Part shown: positions 35,813-46,265 of the stretch, one piece after another
How positions within the stretch are numbered: the stretch's first letter is position 1
Layout of the letters: the number at the start of each line of letters is the position of its first letter
Assembly (NCBI RefSeq): GCF_965224175.1
Contig: NZ_OZ245041.1
Span: 1,860,001 to 1,924,000, forward strand
DNA: 64,000 nt
DNA from: Kordia sp965224175
Lineage (GTDB): Bacteria; Bacteroidota; Bacteroidia; Flavobacteriales; Flavobacteriaceae
Direction of reading: 5' to 3'
Program-made: the position numbers and the translations under genes
Notes under the pieces: generated by a model
Seen by the model: the letters and a program-made list of their open reading frames with translations, nothing else
Databases searched by the model: none
Told to the model about the DNA's origin: nothing

Positions 35813-38800
35813 TTATCTCTTCAAAGTAAAGTTTCTGATAAATTCTTTTGGTGTCCCATCAAATGGATCTACATATTCTACTCTAAACCAATAGTCAGCC
35901 GATGGCATTGGTGTTCCATTGTAGGTTCCATCCCATCCTTGTCCCGCTGGACTGATCTGCTTTAATAACTTACCATATCTATCAAAGATGTAAATCTTTG
36001 CACTTGGTTGGTTTCTAAGTCCGATGATGTTCCATGTTGGGTGATATTCATCTCCGTTCGGTGTAAAGAACTTCATGTAGTCGATCAATTCGAAGGTTCT
36101 TACCAGCTCTCCACATCCATTGGTATCTCTTACCGTAACAGTATGCTCTCCTGGACGTAAGTCTAAGAATTCTCCTGTCGTTTGCCAATCACCATCATCC
36201 AATTGGTATTCATACACTCCTGATCCTCCTGATGCCGTAGCCACTACATTGTGCGTGTCTGCAAAGGCTGGTGTAGTAATCTGGATATTCAATACACTTG
36301 GTACTGAAGATGCTTCATAAGTAACACTATCACTGTATGTACAGTTGGTTGGATGGTTTCCATCTGTTACCGTTACACTATATTCTCCTTCTGTAGTTAC
36401 AGATACTGTAGCCGTTGTTGCTGGTCCATTTGGCGTAGTCCATTGATAACTAAAGCCTGCTCCGAAGTCTACGCCAATGATTCTTTCTTCTAATGCCTGT
36501 CCTTGATCATCCACACATAAGATATCATCTGCTGGTAGGGTAAACACTGGTAATGGATTCACCTGTAAGTTGAATAAGATTGGATCTGATAAACATCCAG
36601 TCATCATCTGTCGAACTCTTGCATATAAGGTCTGTGGATTAGATGTATTCATATACGTTGAAGCATTAGTGATCGCATTGATATCCATTGCTGCATCTGC
36701 CGCTGTTTCATAGTACACTACTTCCATATCCATTTGTCCATTGATGATCGTTGCATCTAAACTTGTCAAATCAAAGATCGCTGTGTCTTGATCCGCCTCG
36801 TCTACTGCACATAACTCATAGGTTGCTGGCGCTGTTGCCGTTGGAATTGGTTCTACACTAAGCTCTAAACTAGCAATATTGTTGGTATTCACACAACCTG
36901 TTGCAGTGTTCTCCACTCGGATAAATACCGTTTGTGGATCACTCGTGTTTTCAAATCCATTCACAAGGGCATTGGTATTAGCTAGTGCATCAGCTACTGT
37001 TGGGTGATAACTCACCGTAAAGTCTGCTATCATCTGTGGTGCTGTTAATAGATCTAAGGAGTTGGTAACCACATCCCAATCAAATTGTCCCACATTATCA
37101 TTGTCATACTCACAGAATACATATGTAAATGCGGTAGCTGTTAATTCTGGTAGTGGATGAACCACCACTGGTAAAGCTACTACCTTGTAACATGGTAACA
37201 TATTACTATCAATCTGGATGTCACTCTCTACTCGTACATAGATAATCACTTGTCCATTCATATCAGCATTCGCCATATTCACATTGTGCATCGTTGGATC
37301 TACTATTGGATTGGTGTCTGCCTCCGCATCTGCCTCTGTCGTATGGTAACTAACCGTTACATTACTTTCATTGTCTACAATCTCTGCCTCGGATTGTGTC
37401 AAATCAAAGATCAACATGCCATTGGCTGCATCTCCATCACTATCATCATCACAAGCCTCTAAAATCGTTGGCATTGTGTTTGGTGTTGGAATTGGAAGTA
37501 CACGAAGTGTCATCGTGATATCCGTTGTACAACCGGCTGCATTGCTGGCTCTGATGTACAACACCTGTGGATTGCTTATATTTTGATATGCTGTTGGATC
37601 TGCTATTGGAGTATCATTGTCTAAATCCATTTGACTTGCATAATACGTCAAAGTTAAACTTGTGTCTCCTCCTGTGATCTCTATATATTTATCAGTAAGA
37701 TCAAAACTACTAATCTCATCACTCTCATCTCCACTCTCTAAGTCATCACATAATGAGAATGGTGTTGGTTGTACCAGCACTGGTGGTGCTACCACAATGA
37801 TATCAAAACTACCTATAGCATAACACTCCGTAGCATTATCTTCTAAACGTACCCAGATCGTTTGTTGATTGATCGTAATGTTGATGTAGTCTGTAAGGTT
37901 GACTATCGGTGATACTGCATCAATCGCATCTTGTTCGCTCTCATGGTAACTCAAGGTAAAGTCTCCTGGTGTCTGATCGCCATAGATTTCCATCTGTGTT
38001 TGAGTTAGATCAAACATCGCAAATCCATCCGATGGCTCTTCATCACAAGCCTCTAAATCGGTAATGTTTAGTGGTAATTCTGGAATTGGAACAACCGTTA
38101 AGGTTAGTGGTGTCACTGTAAAACAACCTGTAACAGTGTTTGTCGCTAGCACATAGATCGTCTGGGTGTCCATCATGATATTCGTGTATGGACTTGCCAG
38201 TGGATTTAAGTTGTTGTTAGCATCAGAGGCTGTCTCATGGAAACTATAGACCACATCTGGCTCATTGTTGATAATATCGTTGATCAATGCTGTTAAATCA
38301 AATGCAACAAATCCATCATTGTCATCATCACATTCATCGGCGCTCAACATTCCATTTGGATCTAGTGTTGGACTTGGTAATGGATTCACTCTAATATCAA
38401 AGGTAATTGTGTTTTGACAACCAGTAGTATCATTAGTTGCCAATACAAAGATTGTTTGTACACCAACCTCTGCATTGCTATAGGCTGTTGGATCCGCTAT
38501 TGGCGTGTCATTGTCTAAATCCATTTGACTTGCATAGTACTGAAGACTAATTCCTGGCACACTATTGAGTAAATCTTCTGCCAAAGAAGTCAAATCAAAT
38601 ACTTCAATTCCATCATTAAGAGTGATAGCATCACAGGTTTCTAATCCTGGTAATTGTGTAAGTACCGGAAGCTCATTGACAATCAGAGTCAGATTGGTGA
38701 TACTTGCACAGTCCGTAGCTTGATCTTCCACACGTACCCAAATCACTTGTGGACTCGGTGGTATGTTACTGTAAGCATTTATATTGTTGATCTCACCTGT

Positions 38801-39257
38801 GGTAGTTCCTGCAATAGCATTGGCTTGCGTGTTGTAGTAACGAACCGTATGAGTTAATGGATCTTCTCCGTTTAATAGATCGACCTCTGCTTCTGTTAAG
38901 TCAAATTGTGCAATTTGATCTGCACTCACATCATCACATTCTGAGAGACTCACAGCATCAAGTGCAGCAATCTCTGGAGAATCATGAACAATTAACTCCA
39001 AGGAAACTACATTGAAACAACCTGTAAGTACATTTTCCACACGTACATATATCGTTTGGTTATACGCATTGATATTCGTGTAAGTATCTGCCAGTGGGTT
39101 TACATCATTGTCTGCATCTTCTGGCGTTTCGTGGTATGACACTTCAATATCAGTTTGCATTCCTCCCGTGATTTCATTTTCAGTACTTCTAATATCGAAG
39201 ATTCCAAAACCATCATTATCTGTGTCACAGTATTCTAATGGAGTCGCTGGAAACACT
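35813..39257. repeat. Near-identical 3' block, copy A
   Basis: About 3.44 kb are nearly identical to 41681-45123 and 48517-51959, with only scattered base differences by eye. This block encodes the last repeats and the secretion domain. Identity falls off around the segment encoding ITGGMQTDIEVSYHE. Confidence 0.9.
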
Positions 39258-41647
39258 TGTAACGCATCTACTACGGATATATTTAGAGAAGTTGTAACAT
39301 AACATCCTGTATTTGCTGTTTCAACTCTTACAAAAACTATTTGAGGGTTACTGATATTTGTGTATGGAATTGCTAGTGAATTTGTATCATTTTCAGCATC
39401 AGTTAGTGTTAAATAGTATCTTACAGATAATCCAGGGATTCCTCCTGAGATTTCATCATTTTTTACATTTAAATCTATAGCAGTAAACCCATCAGCAATC
39501 TGATCATCGCAAACAATTAAATCCGTAGGTGTATTTGCCGTTGGAAGTGTTTCAAATAAAATATTAAAAGTAGTTACAGCAAAACAATTATTTCCAGTTT
39601 GCGTACTTTCTACTCTAGCATAAATAGTCTCACCATTAGTTCCTGTATATGTAGAAGGAAGTGAATTTATACTATTCTCTGCGTCTGTTTGACTTGCATG
39701 AAAAGATATATTAAAATCTACAGGGTTTTGCCCACCTATAATATCCGCTTCTTGCGTTGAAAGATCATAATCTTCAAAACCATTGTTATCAACATCGCAA
39801 GCAATCATATCCGCTGGCTGATTTGCTATTGGTTGATTGTTTACACAAAATTCAAAGTTAGTTGTATCATAACACATTGTATTTGAGTCATTTTCTAAAC
39901 GAACAAATATTTGTTCACATTGACTGGTATTTGTGTATGGAAATGTAAGTGGATTTATATTATCATCAGCATCCATTTGACTTGTATGATAGCTTACAGA
40001 ATATAAAGTAGAATCTTGAGTTCCTAAAACAATTGCATTGAGTGTAGAAAAATCAAATTCTTCTACACCATCATTAGAGTTATCATCACAAACAGAGAAA
40101 TTTATTATTGTATTCGCTATTGGAAATACATCTAAAAACAGTTGAAAAGAAGTAGTCGAAAAACAATCATTTCCAGCCTCAGTACTTTCTACTCTTACAA
40201 AAATAGTTTCCCCATCACTTCCTGTGTAAGTAATTGGCAATGGATTTATATTATTATCTGCATCATTTGCGTTAGTATGGAATGTAATAGCTACATCAGT
40301 AGCATTTTGCGCTCCTAAGATTGTAGCTTCTTGCGTTGTAAAATCATAATTTTCTAAACCATTTCCATCCGAATCACAAGCATTCATATCATTTGGCTGA
40401 TTTGCAACAGGTAGAACATTTACGCAAATTTCAAAACTAGTAGTACTATAACATGTTGGATTTGCATTGTTTTCTAAACGAACGAATATTTGTTCACATT
40501 GACTGGTATTTGTATAAGGAAATGTAAAAGCATTTAAGTTATTGTCAGCATCTGCTTGACTTGAATGATAAGTTATTGTAAATAATAATGGATCTTGCGC
40601 CCCTAAAACAGTTGCGTCTAACGATGAAAAGTCAAACTCTTCGACACCATCATTTGTTGAATCGTCACAAACAGTAATATCCGAGACCATATTTGCTGTT
40701 GGAGATGGTTCTACAGTAATTGTAAAACTTTCTTGTATAATGTCAGCACAGCTATTTGCAATATCAACCGTATATGTTGTTGTTGTCACAGGTGTAAATA
40801 CTGGATTAGGAAGCGTAGGGTCACTAACACCGGTTGTTGGCGTCCAAGAATAAGAAGTAGCACCTGTTACTGTTGCGTCAACTGACCCTAGAGATGCGCC
40901 TTCACAAATAATTTCATCACCAAAAGCTAGAGAATTTGCAAAAGAAACATAGTCAAAGCAAACACGTTGTAAGTTAACTGCTCCACCGGTAGATCCCGTA
41001 AAGCCAAAGTATGCTTGTGAAATACCTGCAAATAAATCCGTTACAATATCCCCTGTGTATGAAACACGCAACGAACAATCAAAATATACGTCTAATGTAG
41101 TCGTAGCTGCTGTCCACTCAATTCGTATAATGTGTTCTGTTCCATCCTCAATATTTGTAGATGTGGGAGATGCTTGTATTGGTCCTGCAAGATTAGTTGT
41201 TCCATTATGATCATTATTTCCTTGACTAACAATAGCAAGATGATCAAAAAAAGGATCTCCTAAATCATTGTTTTGCCACGTATCAAATTCGATAGCTAAA
41301 GAGTTATTAATACCTTCATACCCCATTCCGCCTCCAGAATTCCCAATTTCGGGAGCTTGTGTATTTTTAATAATAAATGTAATTCCGTCTGCTCCATTTG
41401 CATCGTTTGTACCGAAGAAGCCTCTAAACTCAACTACAAAATCTTCTGTCATATCAATAGGAGTTCCTGACCAGATAGCTCCAGATTGATTATTTACATT
41501 CTGAGTAATTTCAAAGCAGTCTCCACCAATATCAATTGCATCCCCAATTAAAGAAGGCATTAATTGCGCGTTTAATTGAACGAAAAACAGGATAAAAAAT
41601 ATGTTAAACATATTTTTTATCCTGTTTGTATATTTTGCTAAAATCAT
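35813..41647 (-). CDS. Giant T9SS-secreted adhesin-like protein A (lectin-like N-terminus)
   Basis: The 1944-residue precursor has a hydrophobic signal ending LNAQ. A legume-lectin-like domain follows (about 40-240: ADGITFIIKN, SLAIEFDTWQND), then an Ig-like segment, then many 80-95-residue repeats. Each repeat has an N-terminal CDDxxxDGxxxFDL and a C-terminal TGCFxVTSLxLxV, so two Cys and a possible Ca2+-binding acid cluster. A SprB-like repeat and the type B sorting domain (FFTPNGDEYHPTW...FIRNFTLKR) end it. It should be exported by type IX secretion. The start at 41647 gives a basic n-region; ATG 41611 is an alternative. 33 nt downstream of gene B. Confidence 0.85.
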   Translation of the reverse strand: MILAKYTNRIKNMFNIFFILFFVQLNAQLMPSLIGDAIDIGGDCFEITQNVNNQSGAIWSGTPIDMTEDFVVEFRGFFGTNDANGADGITFIIKNTQAPEIGNSGGGMGYEGINNSLAIEFDTWQNNDLGDPFFDHLAIVSQGNNDHNGTTNLAGPIQASPTSTNIEDGTEHIIRIEWTAATTTLDVYFDCSLRVSYTGDIVTDLFAGISQAYFGFTGSTGGAVNLQRVCFDYVSFANSLAFGDEIICEGASLGSVDATVTGATSYSWTPTTGVSDPTLPNPVFTPVTTTTYTVDIANSCADIIQESFTITVEPSPTANMVSDITVCDDSTNDGVEEFDFSSLDATVLGAQDPLLFTITYHSSQADADNNLNAFTFPYTNTSQCEQIFVRLENNANPTCYSTTSFEICVNVLPVANQPNDMNACDSDGNGLENYDFTTQEATILGAQNATDVAITFHTNANDADNNINPLPITYTGSDGETIFVRVESTEAGNDCFSTTSFQLFLDVFPIANTIINFSVCDDNSNDGVEEFDFSTLNAIVLGTQDSTLYSVSYHTSQMDADDNINPLTFPYTNTSQCEQIFVRLENDSNTMCYDTTNFEFCVNNQPIANQPADMIACDVDNNGFEDYDLSTQEADIIGGQNPVDFNISFHASQTDAENSINSLPSTYTGTNGETIYARVESTQTGNNCFAVTTFNILFETLPTANTPTDLIVCDDQIADGFTAIDLNVKNDEISGGIPGLSVRYYLTLTDAENDTNSLAIPYTNISNPQIVFVRVETANTGCYVTTSLNISVVDALQVFPATPLEYCDTDNDGFGIFDIRSTENEITGGMQTDIEVSYHETPEDADNDVNPLADTYTNINAYNQTIYVRVENVLTGCFNVVSLELIVHDSPEIAALDAVSLSECDDVSADQIAQFDLTEAEVDLLNGEDPLTHTVRYYNTQANAIAGTTTGEINNINAYSNIPPSPQVIWVRVEDQATDCASITNLTLIVNELPVLTQLPGLETCDAITLNDGIEVFDLTSLAEDLLNSVPGISLQYYASQMDLDNDTPIADPTAYSNAEVGVQTIFVLATNDTTGCQNTITFDIRVNPLPSPTLDPNGMLSADECDDDNDGFVAFDLTALINDIINNEPDVVYSFHETASDANNNLNPLASPYTNIMMDTQTIYVLATNTVTGCFTVTPLTLTVVPIPELPLNITDLEACDEEPSDGFAMFDLTQTQMEIYGDQTPGDFTLSYHESEQDAIDAVSPIVNLTDYINITINQQTIWVRLEDNATECYAIGSFDIIVVAPPVLVQPTPFSLCDDLESGDESDEISSFDLTDKYIEITGGDTSLTLTYYASQMDLDNDTPIADPTAYQNISNPQVLYIRASNAAGCTTDITMTLRVLPIPTPNTMPTILEACDDDSDGDAANGMLIFDLTQSEAEIVDNESNVTVSYHTTEADAEADTNPIVDPTMHNVNMANADMNGQVIIYVRVESDIQIDSNMLPCYKVVALPVVVHPLPELTATAFTYVFCEYDNDNVGQFDWDVVTNSLDLLTAPQMIADFTVSYHPTVADALANTNALVNGFENTSDPQTVFIRVENTATGCVNTNNIASLELSVEPIPTATAPATYELCAVDEADQDTAIFDLTSLDATIINGQMDMEVVYYETAADAAMDINAITNASTYMNTSNPQTLYARVRQMMTGCLSDPILFNLQVNPLPVFTLPADDILCVDDQGQALEERIIGVDFGAGFSYQWTTPNGPATTATVSVTTEGEYSVTVTDGNHPTNCTYSDSVTYEASSVPSVLNIQITTPAFADTHNVVATASGGSGVYEYQLDDGDWQTTGEFLDLRPGEHTVTVRDTNGCGELVRTFELIDYMKFFTPNGDEYHPTWNIIGLRNQPSAKIYIFDRYGKLLKQISPAGQGWDGTYNGTPMPSADYWFRVEYVDPFDGTPKEFIRNFTLKR
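41585..41627 (-). promoter_or_regulatory. Perfect 19-bp hairpin at the 5' end of adhesin A
   Basis: AAACAGGATAAAAAATATG (41585-41603) is the exact complement of 41609-41627, with a 5-nt loop. On the minus strand it covers codons 7-21 from ATG 41647 and has the second ATG (41611) at the end of its first arm. TTTTTC follows. It could terminate transcription coming from gene B or hide a start codon. Confidence 0.6.
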
Positions 41648-41680
41648 TGTCCTACAATTATATAGAACAAATATGATGAA

Positions 41681-44600
41681 TTATCTCTTCAAAGTAAAGT
41701 TTCTGATAAATTCTTTTGGTGTTCCATCAAATGGATCTACATATTCTACTCTAAACCAATAGTCAGCCGATGGCATTGGTGTTCCATTGTAGGTTCCATC
41801 CCATCCTTGTCCCGCTGGACTGATCTGCTTTAATAACTTACCATATCTGTCAAAGATGTAAATCTTTGCACTTGGTTGGTTTCTAAGTCCGATGATGTTC
41901 CATGTTGGGTGATACTCATCTCCGTTCGGTGTAAAGAACTTCATGTAGTCGATCAATTCGAAGGTTCTTACTAGCTCTCCACATCCATTGGTATCTCTTA
42001 CCGTAACAGTATGCTCTCCTGGACGTAAGTCTAAGAATTCTCCTGTCGTTTGCCAATCACCATCATCCAATTGGTATTCATACACTCCTGATCCTCCTGA
42101 TGCCGTAGCCACTACATTGTGCGTGTCTGCAAAAGCTGGTGTAGTAATCTGAATATTCAATACACTTGGTGCTGAAGATGCTTCATAAGTAACACTATCA
42201 CTGTATGTACAGTTGGTTGGATGGTTTCCATCTGTTACCGTTACACTATATTCTCCTTCTGTAGTTACAGATACTGTAGCCGTTGTTGCTGGTCCATTTG
42301 GTGTTGTCCATTGATAACTAAAGCCTGCTCCGAAGTCTACTCCAATGATTCTTTCTTCTAATGCCTGTCCTTGATCATCCACACATAAGATATCATCTGC
42401 TGGTAGGGTAAACACTGGTAATGGATTCACCTGTAAGTTGAATAAGATTGGATCTGATAAACATCCAGTCATCATCTGTCGAACTCTTGCATATAAGGTC
42501 TGTGGATTAGATGTATTCATATACGTTGAAGCATTAGTGATCGCATTGATATCCATTGCTGCATCTGCCGCTGTTTCATAGTACACTACTTCCATATCCA
42601 TTTGTCCATTGATGATCGTTGCATCTAAACTTGTCAAATCAAAGATCGCTGTGTCTTGATCTGCCTCATCTACTGCACATAACTCATAGGTTGCTGGTGC
42701 AGTTGCCGTTGGAATTGGTTCTACACTAAGCTCTAAACTAGCAATATTGTTGGTATTCACACAACCTGTTGCAGTGTTCTCCACTCGGATAAATACCGTT
42801 TGTGGATCACTCGTGTTTTCAAATCCATTCACAAGGGCATTGGTATTAGCTATTGCATCAGCTACTGTTGGGTGATAACTCACCGTAAAGTCTGCCACCA
42901 TCTGTGGTGCTGTTAATAGATCTAAGGAGTTGGTAACCACATCCCAATCAAATTGTCCCACATTATCATTGTCATACTCACAGAATACATATGTAAATGC
43001 GGTAGCTGTTAATTCTGGTAGTGGATGAACCACCACTGGTAAAGCTACCACCTTGTAACATGGTAACATATTACTATCAATCTGGATGTCACTCTCTACT
43101 CTTACATAAATAATCACTTGCCCATTCATATCAGCATTCGCCATATCCACATTGTGCATCGTTGGGTCTGCTATTGGGTTAGTATCTGCCTCCGCATCTG
43201 CCTCTGTCGTATGGTAACTAACCGTTACATTACTTTCATTATCTACAATCTCTGCCTCGGATTGTGTCAAATCAAAGATCAACATACCATTGGCTGCATC
43301 TCCATCACTATCATCATCACAAGCCTCTAAGATTGTAGGGGTTGTGTTTGGTGTTGGAATTGGAAGCACACGAAGTGTCATCGTGATATCCGTTGTACAA
43401 CCGGCTGCATTGCTGGCTCTGATGTACAACACCTGTGGATTGCTTGTATTTTGATATGCTGTTGGATCTGCTATTGGAGTATCATTGTCTAAATCCATTT
43501 GACTTGCATAATACGTCAAAGTTAAACTTGTGTCTCCTCCTGTGATCTCAATATATTTATCAGTAAGATCAAAACTACTAATCTCATCACTCTCATCTCC
43601 ACTCTCTAAGTCATCACATAATGAGAATGGTGTTGGTTGTACCAGCACTGGTGGCACTACTACAATGATATCAAAACTACCTATGGCATAACACTCCGTA
43701 GCATTGTCTTCTAAACGTACCCAGATCGTTTGTTGATTGATCGTAATGTTGATATAGTCTGTAAGGTTGACTATAGGTGATACTGCATCAATCGCATCTT
43801 GTTCACTCTCATGGTAACTCAAAGTAAAGTCTCCTGGTGTTTGATCACCATAGATTTCCATCTGTGTTTGTGTTAGATCAAACATCGCAAAACCATCCGA
43901 TGGCTCTTCATCACAAGCCTCTAAATCAGTAATGTTTAGTGGTAATTCTGGAATTGGAACAACCGTTAAGGTTAGCGGTGTCACTGTAAAACAACCTGTA
44001 ACAGTGTTTGTCGCTAGCACATAGATCGTCTGTGTGTCCATCATGATATTCGTGTATGGACTTGCCAGTGGATTTAAGTTGTTGTTAGCATCAGAGGCTG
44101 TCTCATGGAAACTATAGACCACATCTGGTTCATTGTTGATAATATCGTTGATCAATGCTGTTAAATCAAATGCTACAAAACCATCATTATCATCATCACA
44201 TTCATCTGCGCTCAACATCCCATTTGGATCTAGTGTTGGACTTGGTAATGGATTTACTCTAATATCAAAAGTAATTGTGTTTTGACAACCAGTAGTATCA
44301 TTAGTTGCCAATACAAAGATTGTTTGCACTCCAACTTCTGCATTGCTATAGGCTGTTGGATCTGCTATTGGTGTGTCATTGTCTAAATCCATTTGACTAG
44401 CATAGTACTGAAGACTAATTCCTGGCACACTATTGAGTAAATCTTCTGCCAAAGAAGTCAAATCAAATACTTCTATTCCGTCATTAAGTGTGACCGCATC
44501 ACAGGTTTCTAATCCTGGTAATTGTGTAAGTACTGGAAGTTCATCCACAATTAAGGTTAGATTGGTGATACTTGCACAGTCCGTAGCTTGATCTTCCACA

Positions 44601-46265
44601 CGTACCCAAATCACTTGTGGACTCGGTGGTATGTTACTGTAAGCATTTATATTGTTGATCTCACCTGTGGTAGTTCCTGCAATAGCATTGGCTTGCGTGT
44701 TGTAGTAACGAACCGTATGAGTTAATGGATCTTCTCCGTTTAATAGATCGACCTCTGCTTCTGTTAAGTCAAATTGTGCAATTTGATCTGCACTCACATC
44801 ATCACATTCTGAGAGACTCACAGCATCAAGTGCAGCAATCTCTGGAGAATCATGAACAATTAATTCCAAGGAAACTACATTGAAACAACCTGTAAGTACA
44901 TTTTCAACACGTACATATATCGTTTGGTTATACGCATTGATATTCGTGTAAGTATCTGCCAGTGGATTTACATCATTGTCTGCATCTTCTGGCGTTTCGT
45001 GATACGTAACTGTTACTTGACCTGGAAGTACGCCGCCAGTGATTTCACTTTCTGTACTTCTGATATCGAAGATTCCAAAACCATCATTATCTGTATCACA
45101 GTATTCTAATGGAGTCGCTGGAAAAACAGCTGGTGTATCATTTATATTAACTGTCAATTGCGTCACTACATGACAACCTGTATTGATATCTTCTACTCTT
45201 ACAGAAACCGTATATGTAGTTGGTGTTGCTGTATTCTCATAAGGTAAAACTAGCGCATTCACATCGCCTTCTGCATCTGCATTGGTTAAGTGATAAGACA
45301 CTACTAGATCTGGATTTGAAGCCGTAATTTCATCATTCTTAACGGATAAATCTGTTGGTGCAATTCCATCTGCTGTCTCATCATCACAGGCTTCTAAAGG
45401 TGTAGGAACTACAAAGAATGGCAAAGGTTCTACTTGCAATTCAAAACTACCAACTTGAATACAACCTAATGGATTTACAGCTCGAACCCAAACAAGTTGC
45501 CCATCTGTTCCATTGATATTGGTAACAGCTCCTATATTTCCGTCTGCATCCGTCTCACTTAAGTGATAGCTTATTGTAAGTCCTACTTGACCATTTTCAA
45601 CAACTGGTGTATGTACTGTCAAATCAAACATTTCCATCATATCTCCAGGACTATTAAAGTCACAAGCAATCATTGGTGGTATATTATCTAGGTTTGGAAG
45701 TGGATCCACAATTAAAGTTACTTCTACAACATCAAAACATCCAGTGATATTATCTGTAACTCGTGCATGAATGATTTGCAACGAAGCTGTCGTTGTTGTA
45801 TACAGTATTGGAAGCTCTGTCCCTACTGCGCCTGCTTGCGCTAAAGCATCTGTTTCATAATACGTAACTGTTGCGGTTCCTGCTAATCCTCCTAGTATTT
45901 GAGCATCTAAAGTAGATAAATCAAAGGTTCCAAAACCATCTGTATCATTTCCATTTGTATCATCACAAACACTGTAGTTTGCAGGAACTGTACCTGTAAT
46001 TGCTGGATTTACTTGTAAATTTAAAGTTGAGGTATTTACACAGCCTGTTACAGTATTTTCGATACGAATATGTATTGTTTGCGTAACAGGTGTAGTATTT
46101 GTGTATGGTGAAGTTAATGGTGTTCCTACTCCTGTTTGCGCCTCTACGGGTGTTTCGTAATAAGTAATCGTCATTGCATCCGTAGAAGTTTGACCCGCTA
46201 ATATTTCTGCATCAGCATCTGTCAACATAAAGTCTGTAAAACCATCTGTATCATCATCACATTCT
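41681..46265. repeat. Near-identical 3' block, copy B
   Basis: About 4.58 kb match 48517-53101 almost throughout, except for a short divergent patch around 45390-45440 (encoding EPLPFFVVPTP). The first 3.44 kb also match copy A. Confidence 0.9.
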
